Assembly: GCA_040880805.1 (NCBI GenBank)
Contig: JBBDHW010000059.1
Span: forward strand, 16,379-65,308
Length of the DNA: 48,930 nucleotides
Reading direction: 5' to 3'
Origin: Acidimicrobiia bacterium
GTDB lineage: Bacteria > Actinomycetota > Acidimicrobiia > IMCC26256 > DASPTH01
How positions within the stretch are numbered: position 1 is the first letter of the stretch; each line of letters begins with the position of its first letter. Of this stretch, positions 33,991 to 43,385 are shown piece by piece. The notes under the pieces were generated by a model, which was not told where the DNA came from, ran no database searches, and worked only from the letters and a program-made list of their open reading frames with translations. A program made the position numbers and the translations under genes.

Positions 33991-34230
33991 TCAGGCTTCG
34001 ACGCGATCACGGGCGCCACTCACGCCGCTCGCAGCAGCGCAGCTCGCGCAGCAGAACATCCGGTTGTTCGCTTCGACTCCGTGGCCGATGATGCGACACC
34101 CGCAGTGCGCGCACAAGGGCGCGAGCGCGTGGACGGCGCACTCGAAGCTGTCGAACACGTGGCGCTCGCTTGCCAGGATCACCTCGAAGCTCTTGTCGTA
34201 GTCGTTGTGGCAGACCTCGCACTGTGCCAT
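33991..34230 (-). CDS. Prokaryotic metallothionein-like zinc-binding protein
   Basis: This 79-residue Cys-rich protein has CEVCHNDYDKSFEV, then DSFECAVHALAPLCAHCGC and FCCASCAA. It is the compact Zn-ribbon family annotated as prokaryotic metallothionein in actinobacteria. Nine cysteines and several histidines could hold two or three metals. ATG 34230 has AAGGAG 9 nt upstream. It is divergent from the ribonucleotide reductase, and the box at 34305 may serve both. Confidence 0.8.
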   Translation of the reverse strand: MAQCEVCHNDYDKSFEVILASERHVFDSFECAVHALAPLCAHCGCRIIGHGVEANNRMFCCASCAAASGVSGARDRVEA

Positions 34231-34304
34231 GGAATCACGCTCCTTCGTGCTGTGACGCACGGGTCGTGCTTCGTATCGTGTGACCAATCGTGCGGACGCC
34301 GCCA

Positions 34305-34318
34305 GGGTCGATGGTCCC
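34305..34318. promoter_or_regulatory. DosR-like palindrome before the class II RNR
   Basis: GGGTCGATGGTCCC matches the core at 11 of 14 positions and all eight outer positions. It ends 45 bp before ATG 34364, which favours that start over GTG 34280. Confidence 0.45.
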
Positions 34319-34363
34319 AACGTCCTGACCCTCTCGACGAGAGACCGGCCGGTGAGACAAGAC

Positions 34364-36157
34364 ATGGATGATTCGAGCGTGCGCGATGAGCTGGGGCTGA
34401 CGGCCGGCGCGCGCACGGTCCTGAGCGAGCGGTATCTGCGCCGTGACGAACGCGGCCGGATCATCGAGTCGACCGGTGAGATGATGGATCGGGTTGCTCG
34501 GCACGTCGCCGCTGCCGAAGACCAGCACCGCCCGGGTTCGTCGGGTCGCTGGGCCGAGGAGTTCGCTCGGAGCTTGCGGAGCCTCGAATTCCTCCCGAAC
34601 TCGCCGACCCTGATGAACGCGGGGACGGGCATCGGTCTCCTGTCGGCGTGCTTCGTGTTGCCGCTCGAGGACTCACTCGAGTCGATCTTCGGGACGCTGG
34701 CTGACACCGCCTTGTTGCATCAGGCGGGAGCAGGGACGGGATTCTCGTTCTCGCGGCTGCGCCCCGCCGGCGACGTCGTGACGACCACGCACGGAGTGTC
34801 GAGCGGACCGGTGCCGTTCATCCGCGTCTTCGACGTCGCCACCGAGGTCATCCGCATGAGTGGACGACGGCGCGGCGCGAACATGGCCGTGCTCGACGTC
34901 AGCCACCCCGACATCTTCGACTTCGTCACCGCGAAGTCCACGCCCGGGGTGCTGTCACATTTCAACCTGTCGGTAGGGGTCACCGCGAGATTCCTCTCGG
35001 CCGTGAGAGCTGACCGCACCCACCGCCTCGTAAACCCGAGAACGGGTCGAACCGTCGCGCACGTGTCCGCACGGGAGCTCTTCGACCGCATCGCCGAGGA
35101 GGCGTGGCGCACCGGCGAACCAGGGTTGTTGTTCCTCGACCGGATCAACCGGGCGAACCCCGTGCCGTCGATGGGGCGACTCGAAGCGACGAACCCGTGC
35201 GGCGAGGTCCCGCTCCTGCCGGGCGAGTCGTGCAACCTCGCATCCGTGAATCTTGCGCGCCTTGTCAGCGAACGTGGAGTGGACTGGGAACGCTTGCGTG
35301 CCGTCGTCGGGTTGGCAGTGCGCTTCCTCGACGACGTCATCGAGGTGAACGACTACCCGACGCCTGTGCTCGCAGACCGCGCCCGGCAAACCCGCAAGGT
35401 CGGCTTGGGCGTGATGGGGCTCGCTGAGCTGCTGGCCGCGCTCGGCATCCCCTACGACAGCGACGAGGCGCCGCGTGTCGCCGCCCGGGTTGCTCGTGAG
35501 ATCCGCGCCGCCGCGCGATCCGCCTCCGCGATGCTGGCGACCGAGCGAGGGCCGTTTCCTCGCTTCGCGGAGAGCGTGTTCGCGGATGGTGTCCCACTGC
35601 GCAATGCCCAGCTCACCGCGATCGCACCGACCGGCACGATCTCGCTCATCGCGGGCACGACCGCGGGCATCGAGCCGTTCTTCGCGATCTCATATGTCCG
35701 CAACGTCCTCGGGCATCATCTTGTCGAGACCAACCCCCTCTTCGAACGAGTCGCTCGCGACCGCGGCTTCTCCTCCGACGAGCTGGTCACGAGCATCGAA
35801 CGCACCGGCCGCGTGCGACAGCAACCCCGCGTCCCGCATGACGTCCAACAGGTCTTCGGCACCGCGCTCGACATCGCGCCTGGTTGGCATCTCCGCATGC
35901 AGGCTGCCATGCAACGCCACGTCGACGCGTCGGTCTCGAAGACCGTCAACCTTCCCTCCGACGCCACCGTCGACGCGGTCCGTGCCCTGTTCCTCGACGC
36001 GTGGCGGCTCGGCACAAAGGGAATCACCGTCTACCGGTACGGCAGCCGCCCCGATCAGGTGTTGACCTACACCGAAGGCGCCGACGGGACTCCCGGACCT
36101 GTCAGCGTGGACCTCGCCTTCACCGGCGGATGCACCGGATATCACTGCGAGTTCTGA
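34364..36157 (+). CDS. nrdZ: Adenosylcobalamin-dependent (class II) ribonucleotide reductase, NrdZ-like
   Basis: This 597-residue enzyme reduces ribonucleotides without oxygen, using adenosylcobalamin to make the thiyl radical. Substrate and radical cysteines are Cys96 (SACF), Cys279 (NPCGE) and Cys290 (SCNL). The C-terminal redox pair is Cys590 and Cys595 (CTGYHCEF). ATP-cone domains are absent. The M. tuberculosis relative nrdZ (Rv0570) is in the DosR regulon. GTG 34280 and 34352 are alternative starts; ATG 34364 fits the family N-terminus and the upstream box. Its 3' end overlaps the opposite-strand remnant at 36120. Confidence 0.85.
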   Translation: MDDSSVRDELGLTAGARTVLSERYLRRDERGRIIESTGEMMDRVARHVAAAEDQHRPGSSGRWAEEFARSLRSLEFLPNSPTLMNAGTGIGLLSACFVLPLEDSLESIFGTLADTALLHQAGAGTGFSFSRLRPAGDVVTTTHGVSSGPVPFIRVFDVATEVIRMSGRRRGANMAVLDVSHPDIFDFVTAKSTPGVLSHFNLSVGVTARFLSAVRADRTHRLVNPRTGRTVAHVSARELFDRIAEEAWRTGEPGLLFLDRINRANPVPSMGRLEATNPCGEVPLLPGESCNLASVNLARLVSERGVDWERLRAVVGLAVRFLDDVIEVNDYPTPVLADRARQTRKVGLGVMGLAELLAALGIPYDSDEAPRVAARVAREIRAAARSASAMLATERGPFPRFAESVFADGVPLRNAQLTAIAPTGTISLIAGTTAGIEPFFAISYVRNVLGHHLVETNPLFERVARDRGFSSDELVTSIERTGRVRQQPRVPHDVQQVFGTALDIAPGWHLRMQAAMQRHVDASVSKTVNLPSDATVDAVRALFLDAWRLGTKGITVYRYGSRPDQVLTYTEGADGTPGPVSVDLAFTGGCTGYHCEF

Positions 36158-36341
36158 CCGGCGGCGCATCAGAGCTTGTAGCCGATGCGGCGGAGCAGCT
36201 CGTGGCGCTGACGAAGCGAAGCTGGGGCGACGCCCCGGCCAGTACCTCGTCGAGATCCTCGAGGGTCTTGATGAAATGCGACTGCCCGAGGATCACGTTG
36301 AGCCCTTCGGGCTTGTCGATCGTCACGGAATGGATGTCCAC
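36120..36341 (-). pseudogene. Truncated adenosine-specific kinase-like (DUF355) gene
   Basis: From GTG 36341, with AAAGGA 7 nt upstream, the minus strand encodes [19 protein letters not shown] and [18 protein letters not shown]. This is the N-terminal 40 residues of the family. The expected continuation (GLAF..EASG) is missing; a Ser/Ala-rich tail follows and the frame ends at 36120 inside nrdZ. In the next frame the same DNA reads [12 protein letters not shown], perhaps the tail of another gene. The translation signals are intact, so a short peptide could be made. Confidence 0.7.
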
Positions 36342-36374
36342 TTCGGATTCCTTTCTTATGGTTCGAGGGCACAT

Positions 36375-36388
36375 GGGACTTCCGTCCC
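36375..36388. promoter_or_regulatory. Strong DosR-like palindrome before the CBS gene
   Basis: GGGACTTCCGTCCC matches the core at 12 of 14 positions. It ends 58 bp before ATG 36447 and is 33 bp from the divergent remnant gene. Confidence 0.5.
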
Positions 36389-36446
36389 TGGCCGAGACCC
36401 GTTCACGGGTGCACACTCGGAGTCAGGTGGCGAGGAGGACGGACGA

Positions 36447-36875
36447 ATGCGTGAGCTCGTGAGGTCGCGTGTGGTGTCGTGCCGGTGGAGCGCAAGCCTC
36501 GAGGCCGTGTGCAAGCTCATGGCCGAGGAGAACGTCGGTTGTGCCGTCGTGCTCGACAGTCACGGAAAGCTCTGTGGCATCGTCACCGATCGCGACCTCG
36601 TTGTCCACGGCTTCGCCAAGGGACACAGTCCCGACACAGTGGTCGAAGCCGTGATGACGCGTGACGTGGAGTGGGCATCCGAGGACGTCGACGTGTTCGA
36701 AGCAGCGACGCGCATGGCCGAGCACGGTTTCCGCCGCCTTCCGCTGCTCGATGCGCACGGCCTCGTCACCGGGATCCTCACGCTCGATGACCTACTGACC
36801 CTGTTTACGCGCCAGCTCGACAAGGTCGCGCGCACCGCGGGTTCGGAAACCCGCGGACCGATCGGCCCCATATGA
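36447..36875 (+). CDS. Tandem CBS-domain protein (Hrp1-like)
   Basis: This 142-residue protein is two CBS motifs and nothing else: residues 8-60 (ENVGCAVVLDSHGKLCGIVTDRDLV) and 70-125 (HGFRRLPLLDAHGLVTGILTLDDLL), each cited here as a motif block. Such pairs bind adenine nucleotides. M. tuberculosis hypoxic response protein 1 (Rv2626c) has this build and is in the DosR regulon. GGAGGAC precedes ATG 36447. It is followed after 25 bp by the fused phosphoribosyltransferase. Confidence 0.85.
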   Translation: MRELVRSRVVSCRWSASLEAVCKLMAEENVGCAVVLDSHGKLCGIVTDRDLVVHGFAKGHSPDTVVEAVMTRDVEWASEDVDVFEAATRMAEHGFRRLPLLDAHGLVTGILTLDDLLTLFTRQLDKVARTAGSETRGPIGPI

Positions 36876-36900
36876 GCTCGGTCTGCACCGGAGGTGCTCG

Positions 36901-38256
36901 ATGAGACTGTTTCGAGATCGCGTAGAGGCGGGGCAGCGGCTCGCAGCTCGGCTCGCACCGCTCGCGGAGGAGCATCCGGTGGTACTCGGGTTGCCGCGCG
37001 GTGGTGTGCCGGTTGCCTATGAGGTGGCTCGCGCCCTCGACGCCCCGCTCGATGTGATCGTGGTACGCAAGCTCGGGGTCCCGTTCCAGCCCGAGCTCGG
37101 GATGGGCGCGGTCGGCGAGGACGGCGTGCGGGTACTGAACGAGGATGTGTTGCGCATCGCCGGCGTGGGACCCGAGGAATTGGCGCGAGTGGAGACGCGT
37201 GAGCGAGCAGAGGTTGAAGCGCGCGCGCGACGGTTCCGTGGCGGCCGCCCACGAATCGACCTCACGGATCGGACGGTCATCGTGGTGGACGACGGCATCG
37301 CCACCGGCGGCACGGCGCGCGCCGCGCTGCAAGTTGCCCGCGGGCACGGCGCGAAGCGCGTGGTACTCGCGGTGCCGGTCGCCCCACCCGACACACTCGA
37401 GGAGCTCCGCTCGCACGCGGACGAAGTCGTGTGCTTGGAGAGTCCCACTCTGTTCTTCGCAATCGGTGAGTGGTACGGAGACTTCTCCCAGGTCCCGGAC
37501 GAGCACGTGATCTCCCTGCTCGCCGAGGCGGCCGAGATCCCGGTAGCGGATGCCACGACCGCGAGCGGTGTCGCGGACCCGCCGGAGCACCCGCGCGACG
37601 AGGAGGTGAGCTTCCGTGTGGACGACGCAGTGCTTGCGGGGCATCTCACCATGCCAGCCGGTGCAGTCGGTCTGGTCCTGTTCGCGCACGGCAGCGGCAG
37701 CAGCCGCCACAGCCCTCGCAATCAATTCGTCGCCCGGGCGCTGAACGATGCGCGTGTCGGCACGCTGCTCTTCGATCTGCTCTCTCCGCACGAGGAACTG
37801 ACACGCGCCAACGTGTTCGACGTCGAGCTGCTCGCCGATCGGCTCATCGGCGCGACTCACTGGGCCGCAACCGAGGTCGACGCCCTACCGATCGGGTACT
37901 TCGGCGCCAGCACCGGGGCGGCCGCCGCGCTCTGGGCGGCCGCCGAACCGGGATCGACCATCGCGGCGGTCGTTTCACGAGGTGGACGGCCCGACCTCGC
38001 GATCCCGCGACTCGGCGACGTACGCGCACCCACCCTGCTCATTGTGGGCGGTCACGACGACGTCGTCATCGAGTTGAACCGCGAGGCCGCGAGGCACCTG
38101 CGCTGCGAGCATCGACTCGAAATCGTGCCGCGCGCGACACATCTCTTCGAGGAACCCGGCACCCTCGAGACCGTCGCCACGCTCGCCGCAGACTGGTTCA
38201 CGCGTCACCTCGCGCCGTTGGATTCGTCCCACGCATCGAAGCTCGGCACGCCATGA
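36901..38256 (+). CDS. Phosphoribosyltransferase fused to alpha/beta hydrolase (Rv0571c-like)
   Basis: This 451-residue protein joins two enzymes. Residues 1-215 are a type I phosphoribosyltransferase with the PRPP loop VIVVDDGIATGGT (126-138). Residues 235-445 are a dienelactone-hydrolase-like alpha/beta hydrolase with HGSGSS (263-268), nucleophile Ser337 in FGASTGA, an Asp in GGHDDVV and a His in RATHLFEE. The same fusion, Rv0571c, lies beside nrdZ in M. tuberculosis and is DosR-controlled. The substrate is unknown in both. It overlaps the next gene by ATGA. Confidence 0.9.
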   Translation: MRLFRDRVEAGQRLAARLAPLAEEHPVVLGLPRGGVPVAYEVARALDAPLDVIVVRKLGVPFQPELGMGAVGEDGVRVLNEDVLRIAGVGPEELARVETRERAEVEARARRFRGGRPRIDLTDRTVIVVDDGIATGGTARAALQVARGHGAKRVVLAVPVAPPDTLEELRSHADEVVCLESPTLFFAIGEWYGDFSQVPDEHVISLLAEAAEIPVADATTASGVADPPEHPRDEEVSFRVDDAVLAGHLTMPAGAVGLVLFAHGSGSSRHSPRNQFVARALNDARVGTLLFDLLSPHEELTRANVFDVELLADRLIGATHWAATEVDALPIGYFGASTGAAAALWAAAEPGSTIAAVVSRGGRPDLAIPRLGDVRAPTLLIVGGHDDVVIELNREAARHLRCEHRLEIVPRATHLFEEPGTLETVATLAADWFTRHLAPLDSSHASKLGTP

Positions 38257-38564
38257 CAACGCAGCCCTTCGACCCACGCTTCGGCGAAGCGGAAGCCGCC
38301 GACGAGAAGCTCCACACGGAGTTCGAAGCCGAAGAGAACTTCGAAGAGGCGGAGGAGATGCTCGCCACCGAGACCTCGGAGCAGCTCCCGTTGACCGAAG
38401 CGGCGCTGGAGATCATCGACGCCGAGGAGGGCGAAACCGAAGCATTCGCTACAGCCGCCGTGGGCACGGACCGCGACGCCGAGCTCGAGGAGCTCGTCGG
38501 CAAAGCAGACGTCGAGCCCAGCCTCGACGAGATACTTCGCCTGAGGACCCGAGGCGAGGGCTGA
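38253..38564 (+). CDS. Small very acidic protein
   Basis: This 103-residue protein has no recognised family. It is rich in Glu (FEAEENFEEAEEMLATE) with a short ordered-looking end (SLDEILRLRTRGEG). The ATG overlaps the preceding stop (ATGA), so it is co-translated with the fused phosphoribosyltransferase. It may be a stress-linked accessory or disordered protein; no function is assigned. Confidence 0.65.
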   Translation: MTTQPFDPRFGEAEAADEKLHTEFEAEENFEEAEEMLATETSEQLPLTEAALEIIDAEEGETEAFATAAVGTDRDAELEELVGKADVEPSLDEILRLRTRGEG

Positions 38565-38590
38565 TCGGGCCCGGGCGGAGTACGCGAGCT

Positions 38591-39571
38591 GTGGTCATCC
38601 TCGGTTTGGCCGGCGACACGATGCTCGGGCGGCTGGTGGGAGAGCGGCTCGCAGCCGACGGGCCCCGGTCGCTCGTCGCACCCGAGGTCGTCGCGGTCGC
38701 GCACGAAGCAGACCTCTTCCTCCTGAACCTCGAATGCTGCATCTCCGATCGTGGCGAACCATGGCCTGCGCCCGGCAAGCCATTCTTCTTTCGCGCACCG
38801 CCGGCCGCCGTCGAGGTGCTCGACCTCCTGGGTGTCGACTGCGTCACGCTCGCCAACAACCATGCCCTCGATTTCGGCCCCGCTGCGCTGCTCGACACGT
38901 TCACACATCTCGCGCGCGCGGGCATCGCCTGGGTGGGCGCCGGGCCCGATGTAGCCCGCGCCCACGCACCGGTATCAGTCGACGCCTGCGGGTACCGACT
39001 CATCGTTGTCGCCGCCACCGACCACCCCGCGGACTTCGCCGCCGATGTCGAGCGGCCCGGCGTTGCCTGGGTCGACCTTCGACACCGTGCCCCCGCCTGG
39101 CTGCTCGACACCGTCAGGAGCGCGGCAAGCGACATCGCCGCCTCGTCGATCCCGGGCGGGGTGCTCGTGACACCGCACTGGGGCCCGAACATGGTCGCCG
39201 ATCCGGTACCGCACGTCCGGCGTGCCGCACGCGCGCTACGCGACGCGGGAGCGACGCTCGTCGCAGGACATTCCGCGCACGTGTTCCAAGGCGTCGACGG
39301 GACGGTGTTGTACGACCTGGGTGACTTCCTCGACGACTACGCAACCAACCCGCTGCTGCGCAATGATCTCGGACTGCTCTTTCTCGTCGAACTCGACCAG
39401 CTCGGGCCGAAGCGTCTCCACGCCGTTCCTCTCGCGCTCGACTTCTGCCGTACCCGCCTCGCGTCGGGCGACGACGCCGCGTGGATCGCTGACCGTTTCC
39501 GACGCGCGTGCAGTGCGTTCGGCACCGCTGTGCACATCGACGAGGATCGTCTCGTCATCAACTGGCGCTGA
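38591..39571 (+). CDS. CapA family protein (Rv0574c-like)
   Basis: This 326-residue protein has the CapA/PgsA metallophosphatase-like fold: LAGDTMLGR, LNLECCIS, TLANNHALDFG, GAGPD, VTPHWGPN and AGHSAHVFQGV. The Asp/Asn/His set fits a two-metal site. Homologues take part in polyglutamate capsule synthesis; the mycobacterial one, Rv0574c, is DosR-regulated. There is no signal peptide, so it probably acts inside the cell. GTG 38591 starts 26 bp after the acidic gene, in one operon from 36447. Confidence 0.85.
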   Translation: MVILGLAGDTMLGRLVGERLAADGPRSLVAPEVVAVAHEADLFLLNLECCISDRGEPWPAPGKPFFFRAPPAAVEVLDLLGVDCVTLANNHALDFGPAALLDTFTHLARAGIAWVGAGPDVARAHAPVSVDACGYRLIVVAATDHPADFAADVERPGVAWVDLRHRAPAWLLDTVRSAASDIAASSIPGGVLVTPHWGPNMVADPVPHVRRAARALRDAGATLVAGHSAHVFQGVDGTVLYDLGDFLDDYATNPLLRNDLGLLFLVELDQLGPKRLHAVPLALDFCRTRLASGDDAAWIADRFRRACSAFGTAVHIDEDRLVINWR

Positions 39572-39722
39572 CACCCAACTCGGTGACGATGGCTCGCCAC
39601 GTCAGCACCTCCAAGCAGGTTGCTGTCCACGGTCCCGGGGGTGCTCGTTTCGGCAACCGCCGGCTGGATATCTCCGGTAGGCCGCGGGCGGAGCTTTGTG
39701 GGTACATGCGAGAAGACACGCG

Positions 39723-39736
39723 GGGACCTTCGGCTC
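39723..39736. promoter_or_regulatory. DosR-like palindrome before the membrane UspA gene
   Basis: GGGACCTTCGGCTC matches the core at 9-10 of 14 positions and ends 35 bp before ATG 39772, the same spacing as at 34305 and 48874. Confidence 0.35.
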
Positions 39737-39771
39737 TGCCGGGTCGGGCAACCCTGCGAAATACTTGAGCC

Positions 39772-40407
39772 ATGTCCGCTACACAGGCGCTTCTTGTCGT
39801 TATGGCGGTCTGGGCGCTGATCGGTCTCGTGGCCGCGGTGGTGATGCGGCGTCGAGGCCACCATCTGTTCGCGTGGGGTGCTCTCGGGGCTCTGCTGGGG
39901 CCGCTGGTCATCCCGTTGGCGATCTCGTCGGTTCGGTCCGATGCACCTTCGGAGCGCGTGATCGAGGCGGGCGACCGAGGTGCCGGGCCAATCGACGTGC
40001 TGATCGCGGTCGACGGGTCGCCGGAAGCGACTGCGGCGATGTACTCGGCGGTCGAGCTGTTCGCAGAGCGCCTCGGGCGGGTCGCGCTGGCTGCGGTGCT
40101 CGACTACGACACGTTCGGGTCCACGGTGCGCTGGGATGAGCGAGACGAGGCGTTACGTGAGCTCGAGCGTGACGGCGTCGAGATCTCGCGCCGGTGTGGA
40201 CGGCGACCCTAGACTGTCCTGTTGGGGGGCGTGCCGGCCGAGGCATTGCAGCGATACGCGCTCGAGCACGAGTTCGACGTCCTCATCGCCGGACGCCGTG
40301 GTCACGGAGCAAGCCGAGCGCTACTCGGCAGCGTTGCGAGCCGGCTGGCGCGAGAGTCGCGCTTGCCCGTGCTGCTCGCCGGGCCCGCGTTACCGGAAGC
40401 CGCCTGA
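39772..40407 (+). CDS. Membrane-anchored universal stress protein with in-frame TAG
   Basis: The frame encodes two hydrophobic helices (ALLVVMAVWALIGLVAAVV; GALGALLGPLVIPLAI) and then a UspA domain starting VLIAVDGSPEA. Codon 147 (40210-40212) is TAG. The same frame then runs on without gaps through PAEALQRYALEHEFDVLIAG and the ATP motif GRRGHGASRALLGSVA to a TGA at 40405. The two halves make a complete protein, so this is either one nonsense mutation, read-through, or a sequencing error. It is 12 bp upstream of the P-type ATPase, probably in its operon. Confidence 0.75.
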
Positions 40408-40419
40408 GGAGCTGATCCC

Positions 40420-43122
40420 ATGGTCGGGATCACCTTGCAGAACACGCATCATGGTCTGGCGACCCACGAGGTCGTGCTGCTGCTCGAGACGGACGCCCAG
40501 CGCGGGTTGAGCGACCACGACGCCGAGCGGCGGCTGCAACGGTTCGGACCCAACCTCCTGCCGCAGGCGAAGACGTCCGGGCCGCTGGTTCGGTTCGCCC
40601 GGCAGTTCAACCATCCGCTCATCTACGTGCTGCTCGGCGCCGGGATAGTGACGCTGGCCCTGGGCGAGCTGGTGGATGCGTCCGTCATCTTCGGCGTGGT
40701 TCTGATGAACGCGGCCGTCGGGTTCGTCCAGGAATCGAGAGCCGAAGCCGCACTGGATGCGTTGCGAGCGATGGTGCAGACCAGCGCGAAGGTGCGACGT
40801 GATGGCCGCGTGAGGAGCCTGCCATCGGAGCAGCTGGTGCCGGGTGATCTGGTGCTCATCGAGGCGGGCGACAAGGTCCCCGCGGACCTGCGGCTTCTGG
40901 CGATCGGCGAGCTCCAGGTCGACGAGTCGGCGTTGACGGGCGAGTCGGTGCCGGTCGTCAAAGACGAGGTGGTGCTACCGGCCGCGACGCCGGTCGCGGA
41001 TCGGCGGAACATGGTGTACTCGGGGACACTCGTCACGCACGGCTCGGGCACAGGAGCGGTGGTAGCGACGGGCGCGGAGACCGAGCTCGGTGAGATCCAT
41101 CGCCTTGTGGGCACCGCGGACACCTTGGCGACGCCGCTGACACGCAAGCTGACGTGGTTCAGCAAGGTGCTCACTGTGGCGATCCTCGTGTTGGCCGGGG
41201 TCACGTTCGGAGTCGGTGTGCTCCGGGGCGAGCGCGCGAGCGAGATGTTCACGGCCGCGGTCGCGTTGGCGGTCGGCGCGATCCCCGAGGGGCTTCCGGC
41301 CGCGGTCACGATCACGCTCGCCATCGGCGTGAGCCGCATGGCCCGGCGTCGAGCGGTGGTCCGCAGGCTCCCCGCGGTGGAGACCCTGGGCAGCACGACC
41401 GTGGTCTGCTCCGACAAGACCGGCACCCTGACCGAGAACCAGATGACGGTGCGGGCCGTGTGGACCCCCGATGACTCCTTCGAGGTGACCGGATCGGGAT
41501 ACGCCGCCGAAGGCGGCGTGCTCCATCACGGTCGACCGGCGACGGTGGACGCCGACGGCGCGCTGCGCTGGACGCTACTCGCCGGCGCGATCTGCAACGA
41601 CGCCCGGCTGGACCCTTCCGATGGAACGTGGCGGGTCATCGGCGACCCGACCGAGGGAGCCATGCTGGTCGTCGCCGCGAAGGCGGGCCTGGACCGAGAC
41701 TCGGTTCGCGCTTCGCTCCCGAGGGTGGCGGCCAACCCGTTCAGCTCGGACCGCCAGTACATGGCGACGCTGCACCAACCCGCGGACGGCAGCTCGTCGG
41801 TCATCTTGGTGAAGGGCGCTGTCGAGCGCGTGCTCGAGCTGTGCGAATTCGAGATGGCGGCGGACGGACACGCGCGGACACTCGACGCCGACCGCGTCGC
41901 GCGCGCTGCCGACGAGCTCGCTCAGCAGGGACTCCGCGTGCTCGCCACGGCCGCGGGCCAGACCGACCACCCCGTGGTCTTCGAGCACGGATCGTTCGCC
42001 GGCACGCTCGTGTTCACCGGGTTGCAGGCGATGCTCGATCCCCCCCGACCCGCCGCGATTGCCGCGGTCCGTTCGTGTCACAGCGCCGGCATCGACGTGA
42101 AGATGATCACCGGCGACCATGCGGTCACCGCCACCGCCATCGCGACCCAGCTGGGTCTGCTCGACGACCGACGTCGAGACGGCGACGTGCTCATCGGTGC
42201 CGAGCTCGCCGCGCTCTCCTCCGAGGCCTACCCCGAGGCAGTCGAGCGCGCGTCTGTGTTCGCCCGGGTCTCGCCCGAGCAAAAGCTCCGCCTCGTCGAA
42301 GGGCTCCAAGCCCGCGGCCACGTCGTGGCCATGACCGGAGACGGTGTCAACGACGCACCCGCGCTGCAACAGGCCGACATCGGCATCGCCATGGGGCGTG
42401 GTGGCACCGAGGTCGCGAAGGAAGCCGCGGACATGGTGCTCACCGACGACGACTTCGCAACGATCGAAGCAGCCGTCGAAGAGGGCCGGGGTGTGTTCGA
42501 CAACCTCACGAAGTTCATCGTGTGGACCCTGCCCACCAACATGGCCGAAGGTCTCGTGATCCTCGTCGCCATCGTGCTCGGCACTGCGCTGCCGATCCTG
42601 CCCGTACAGATCCTGTGGATCAACATGACCACCGCGATCGCGCTCGGTCTCATGCTTGCATTCGAGCCCAAGGAAGAGGGGATCATGCTGCGGCCGCCAC
42701 GCGAACCGCACAAGCCTCTGCTCACGGGTGGGCTCGTCGTCCGGATCCTGCTCGTGTCCGCGCTCCTCGTCGGTGGTGCCTGGTGGCTCTACGAGTGGGA
42801 GCGGGCCAACGGCGCGCCGATCGCGGAGGCGCGGACCGCGGCGCTCAACCTCTTCGTCGCGGTCGAGGCGTTCTACCTCTTCAGCTGCCGGTCGCTCACC
42901 GTGTCGATGTGGCGTGTCGGCGTGTTCTCGAACCGATGGATCATCGGTGGAATCGCACTCCAGGCGATCGGTCAGCTCGCCATCACCTACCTGCCGGTCA
43001 TGAACGAAGCATTCCAGACCGCACCCATCGCTGGCAGCGTATGGCTACGGATCTTCGCGCTCGCCACCGCCGCCAGCCTCGTGGTTGCGATCGACAAGCG
43101 CGCCCGGCGCGCGGCGCTCTGA
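40420..43122 (+). CDS. P-type cation-transporting ATPase (CtpF-like, P2 type)
   Basis: This 900-residue membrane pump has all core motifs: TGES (173-176), PEGL in M4 (289-292), the phosphorylation site DKTGTLT with Asp332, MITGDH, and the hinge TGDGVNDAP. About ten transmembrane helices are predicted, and NMTTAIALGLMLAFEP marks M6. The type suggests Ca2+ or another light cation. CtpF (Rv1997) is its DosR-regulon counterpart. It follows the broken UspA gene. A truncated paralogue lies on the opposite strand at 43386. Confidence 0.9.
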   Translation: MVGITLQNTHHGLATHEVVLLLETDAQRGLSDHDAERRLQRFGPNLLPQAKTSGPLVRFARQFNHPLIYVLLGAGIVTLALGELVDASVIFGVVLMNAAVGFVQESRAEAALDALRAMVQTSAKVRRDGRVRSLPSEQLVPGDLVLIEAGDKVPADLRLLAIGELQVDESALTGESVPVVKDEVVLPAATPVADRRNMVYSGTLVTHGSGTGAVVATGAETELGEIHRLVGTADTLATPLTRKLTWFSKVLTVAILVLAGVTFGVGVLRGERASEMFTAAVALAVGAIPEGLPAAVTITLAIGVSRMARRRAVVRRLPAVETLGSTTVVCSDKTGTLTENQMTVRAVWTPDDSFEVTGSGYAAEGGVLHHGRPATVDADGALRWTLLAGAICNDARLDPSDGTWRVIGDPTEGAMLVVAAKAGLDRDSVRASLPRVAANPFSSDRQYMATLHQPADGSSSVILVKGAVERVLELCEFEMAADGHARTLDADRVARAADELAQQGLRVLATAAGQTDHPVVFEHGSFAGTLVFTGLQAMLDPPRPAAIAAVRSCHSAGIDVKMITGDHAVTATAIATQLGLLDDRRRDGDVLIGAELAALSSEAYPEAVERASVFARVSPEQKLRLVEGLQARGHVVAMTGDGVNDAPALQQADIGIAMGRGGTEVAKEAADMVLTDDDFATIEAAVEEGRGVFDNLTKFIVWTLPTNMAEGLVILVAIVLGTALPILPVQILWINMTTAIALGLMLAFEPKEEGIMLRPPREPHKPLLTGGLVVRILLVSALLVGGAWWLYEWERANGAPIAEARTAALNLFVAVEAFYLFSCRSLTVSMWRVGVFSNRWIIGGIALQAIGQLAITYLPVMNEAFQTAPIAGSVWLRIFALATAASLVVAIDKRARRAAL

Positions 43123-43385
43123 GGGACGGCGGTCCCTGTGCGGGGCGCACGCGGTCGAGTGAGCCCCGATCGCGCTGGCAACCGATTGGCAACGGAGCTG
43201 GCCGCCACACACGGGCAGCGTGGATCGATCCAGCGAACTCCAGCGCTGTCCTGACCAGTACGCCTTCACCCGGACGCGATCACAAGACCCGGAAGCGTGG
43301 TGGGAAATTGCGCGGGTTAGCGCGGGAAGCGTGGTTCGGTGGGAGCCGACGGGCTCACGGCAGCCAACGTCCGCTGAGCTTTTTC

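Noticed and set aside
34280-34363. An earlier GTG start (34280) for the ribonucleotide reductase
   Set aside because: The added residues do not look like the family, and a DosR-like box and promoter-like TATCGT would fall at or inside the coding region.
36085-36100. GGGACTCCCGGACC inside nrdZ as another DosR-like box
   Set aside because: It has only 9 of 14 matches and lies inside coding sequence; such matches are expected by chance at this GC content.
39772-40407. A frameshift in the UspA gene
   Set aside because: Both halves are in the same reading frame; the break is a stop codon, not an indel.
43338-43385. A hairpin plus T-run after the P-type ATPase as a terminator
   Set aside because: The 5-bp stem (GAGCC/GGCTC) and the T-run are about 20 nt apart, so they do not form an intrinsic terminator.
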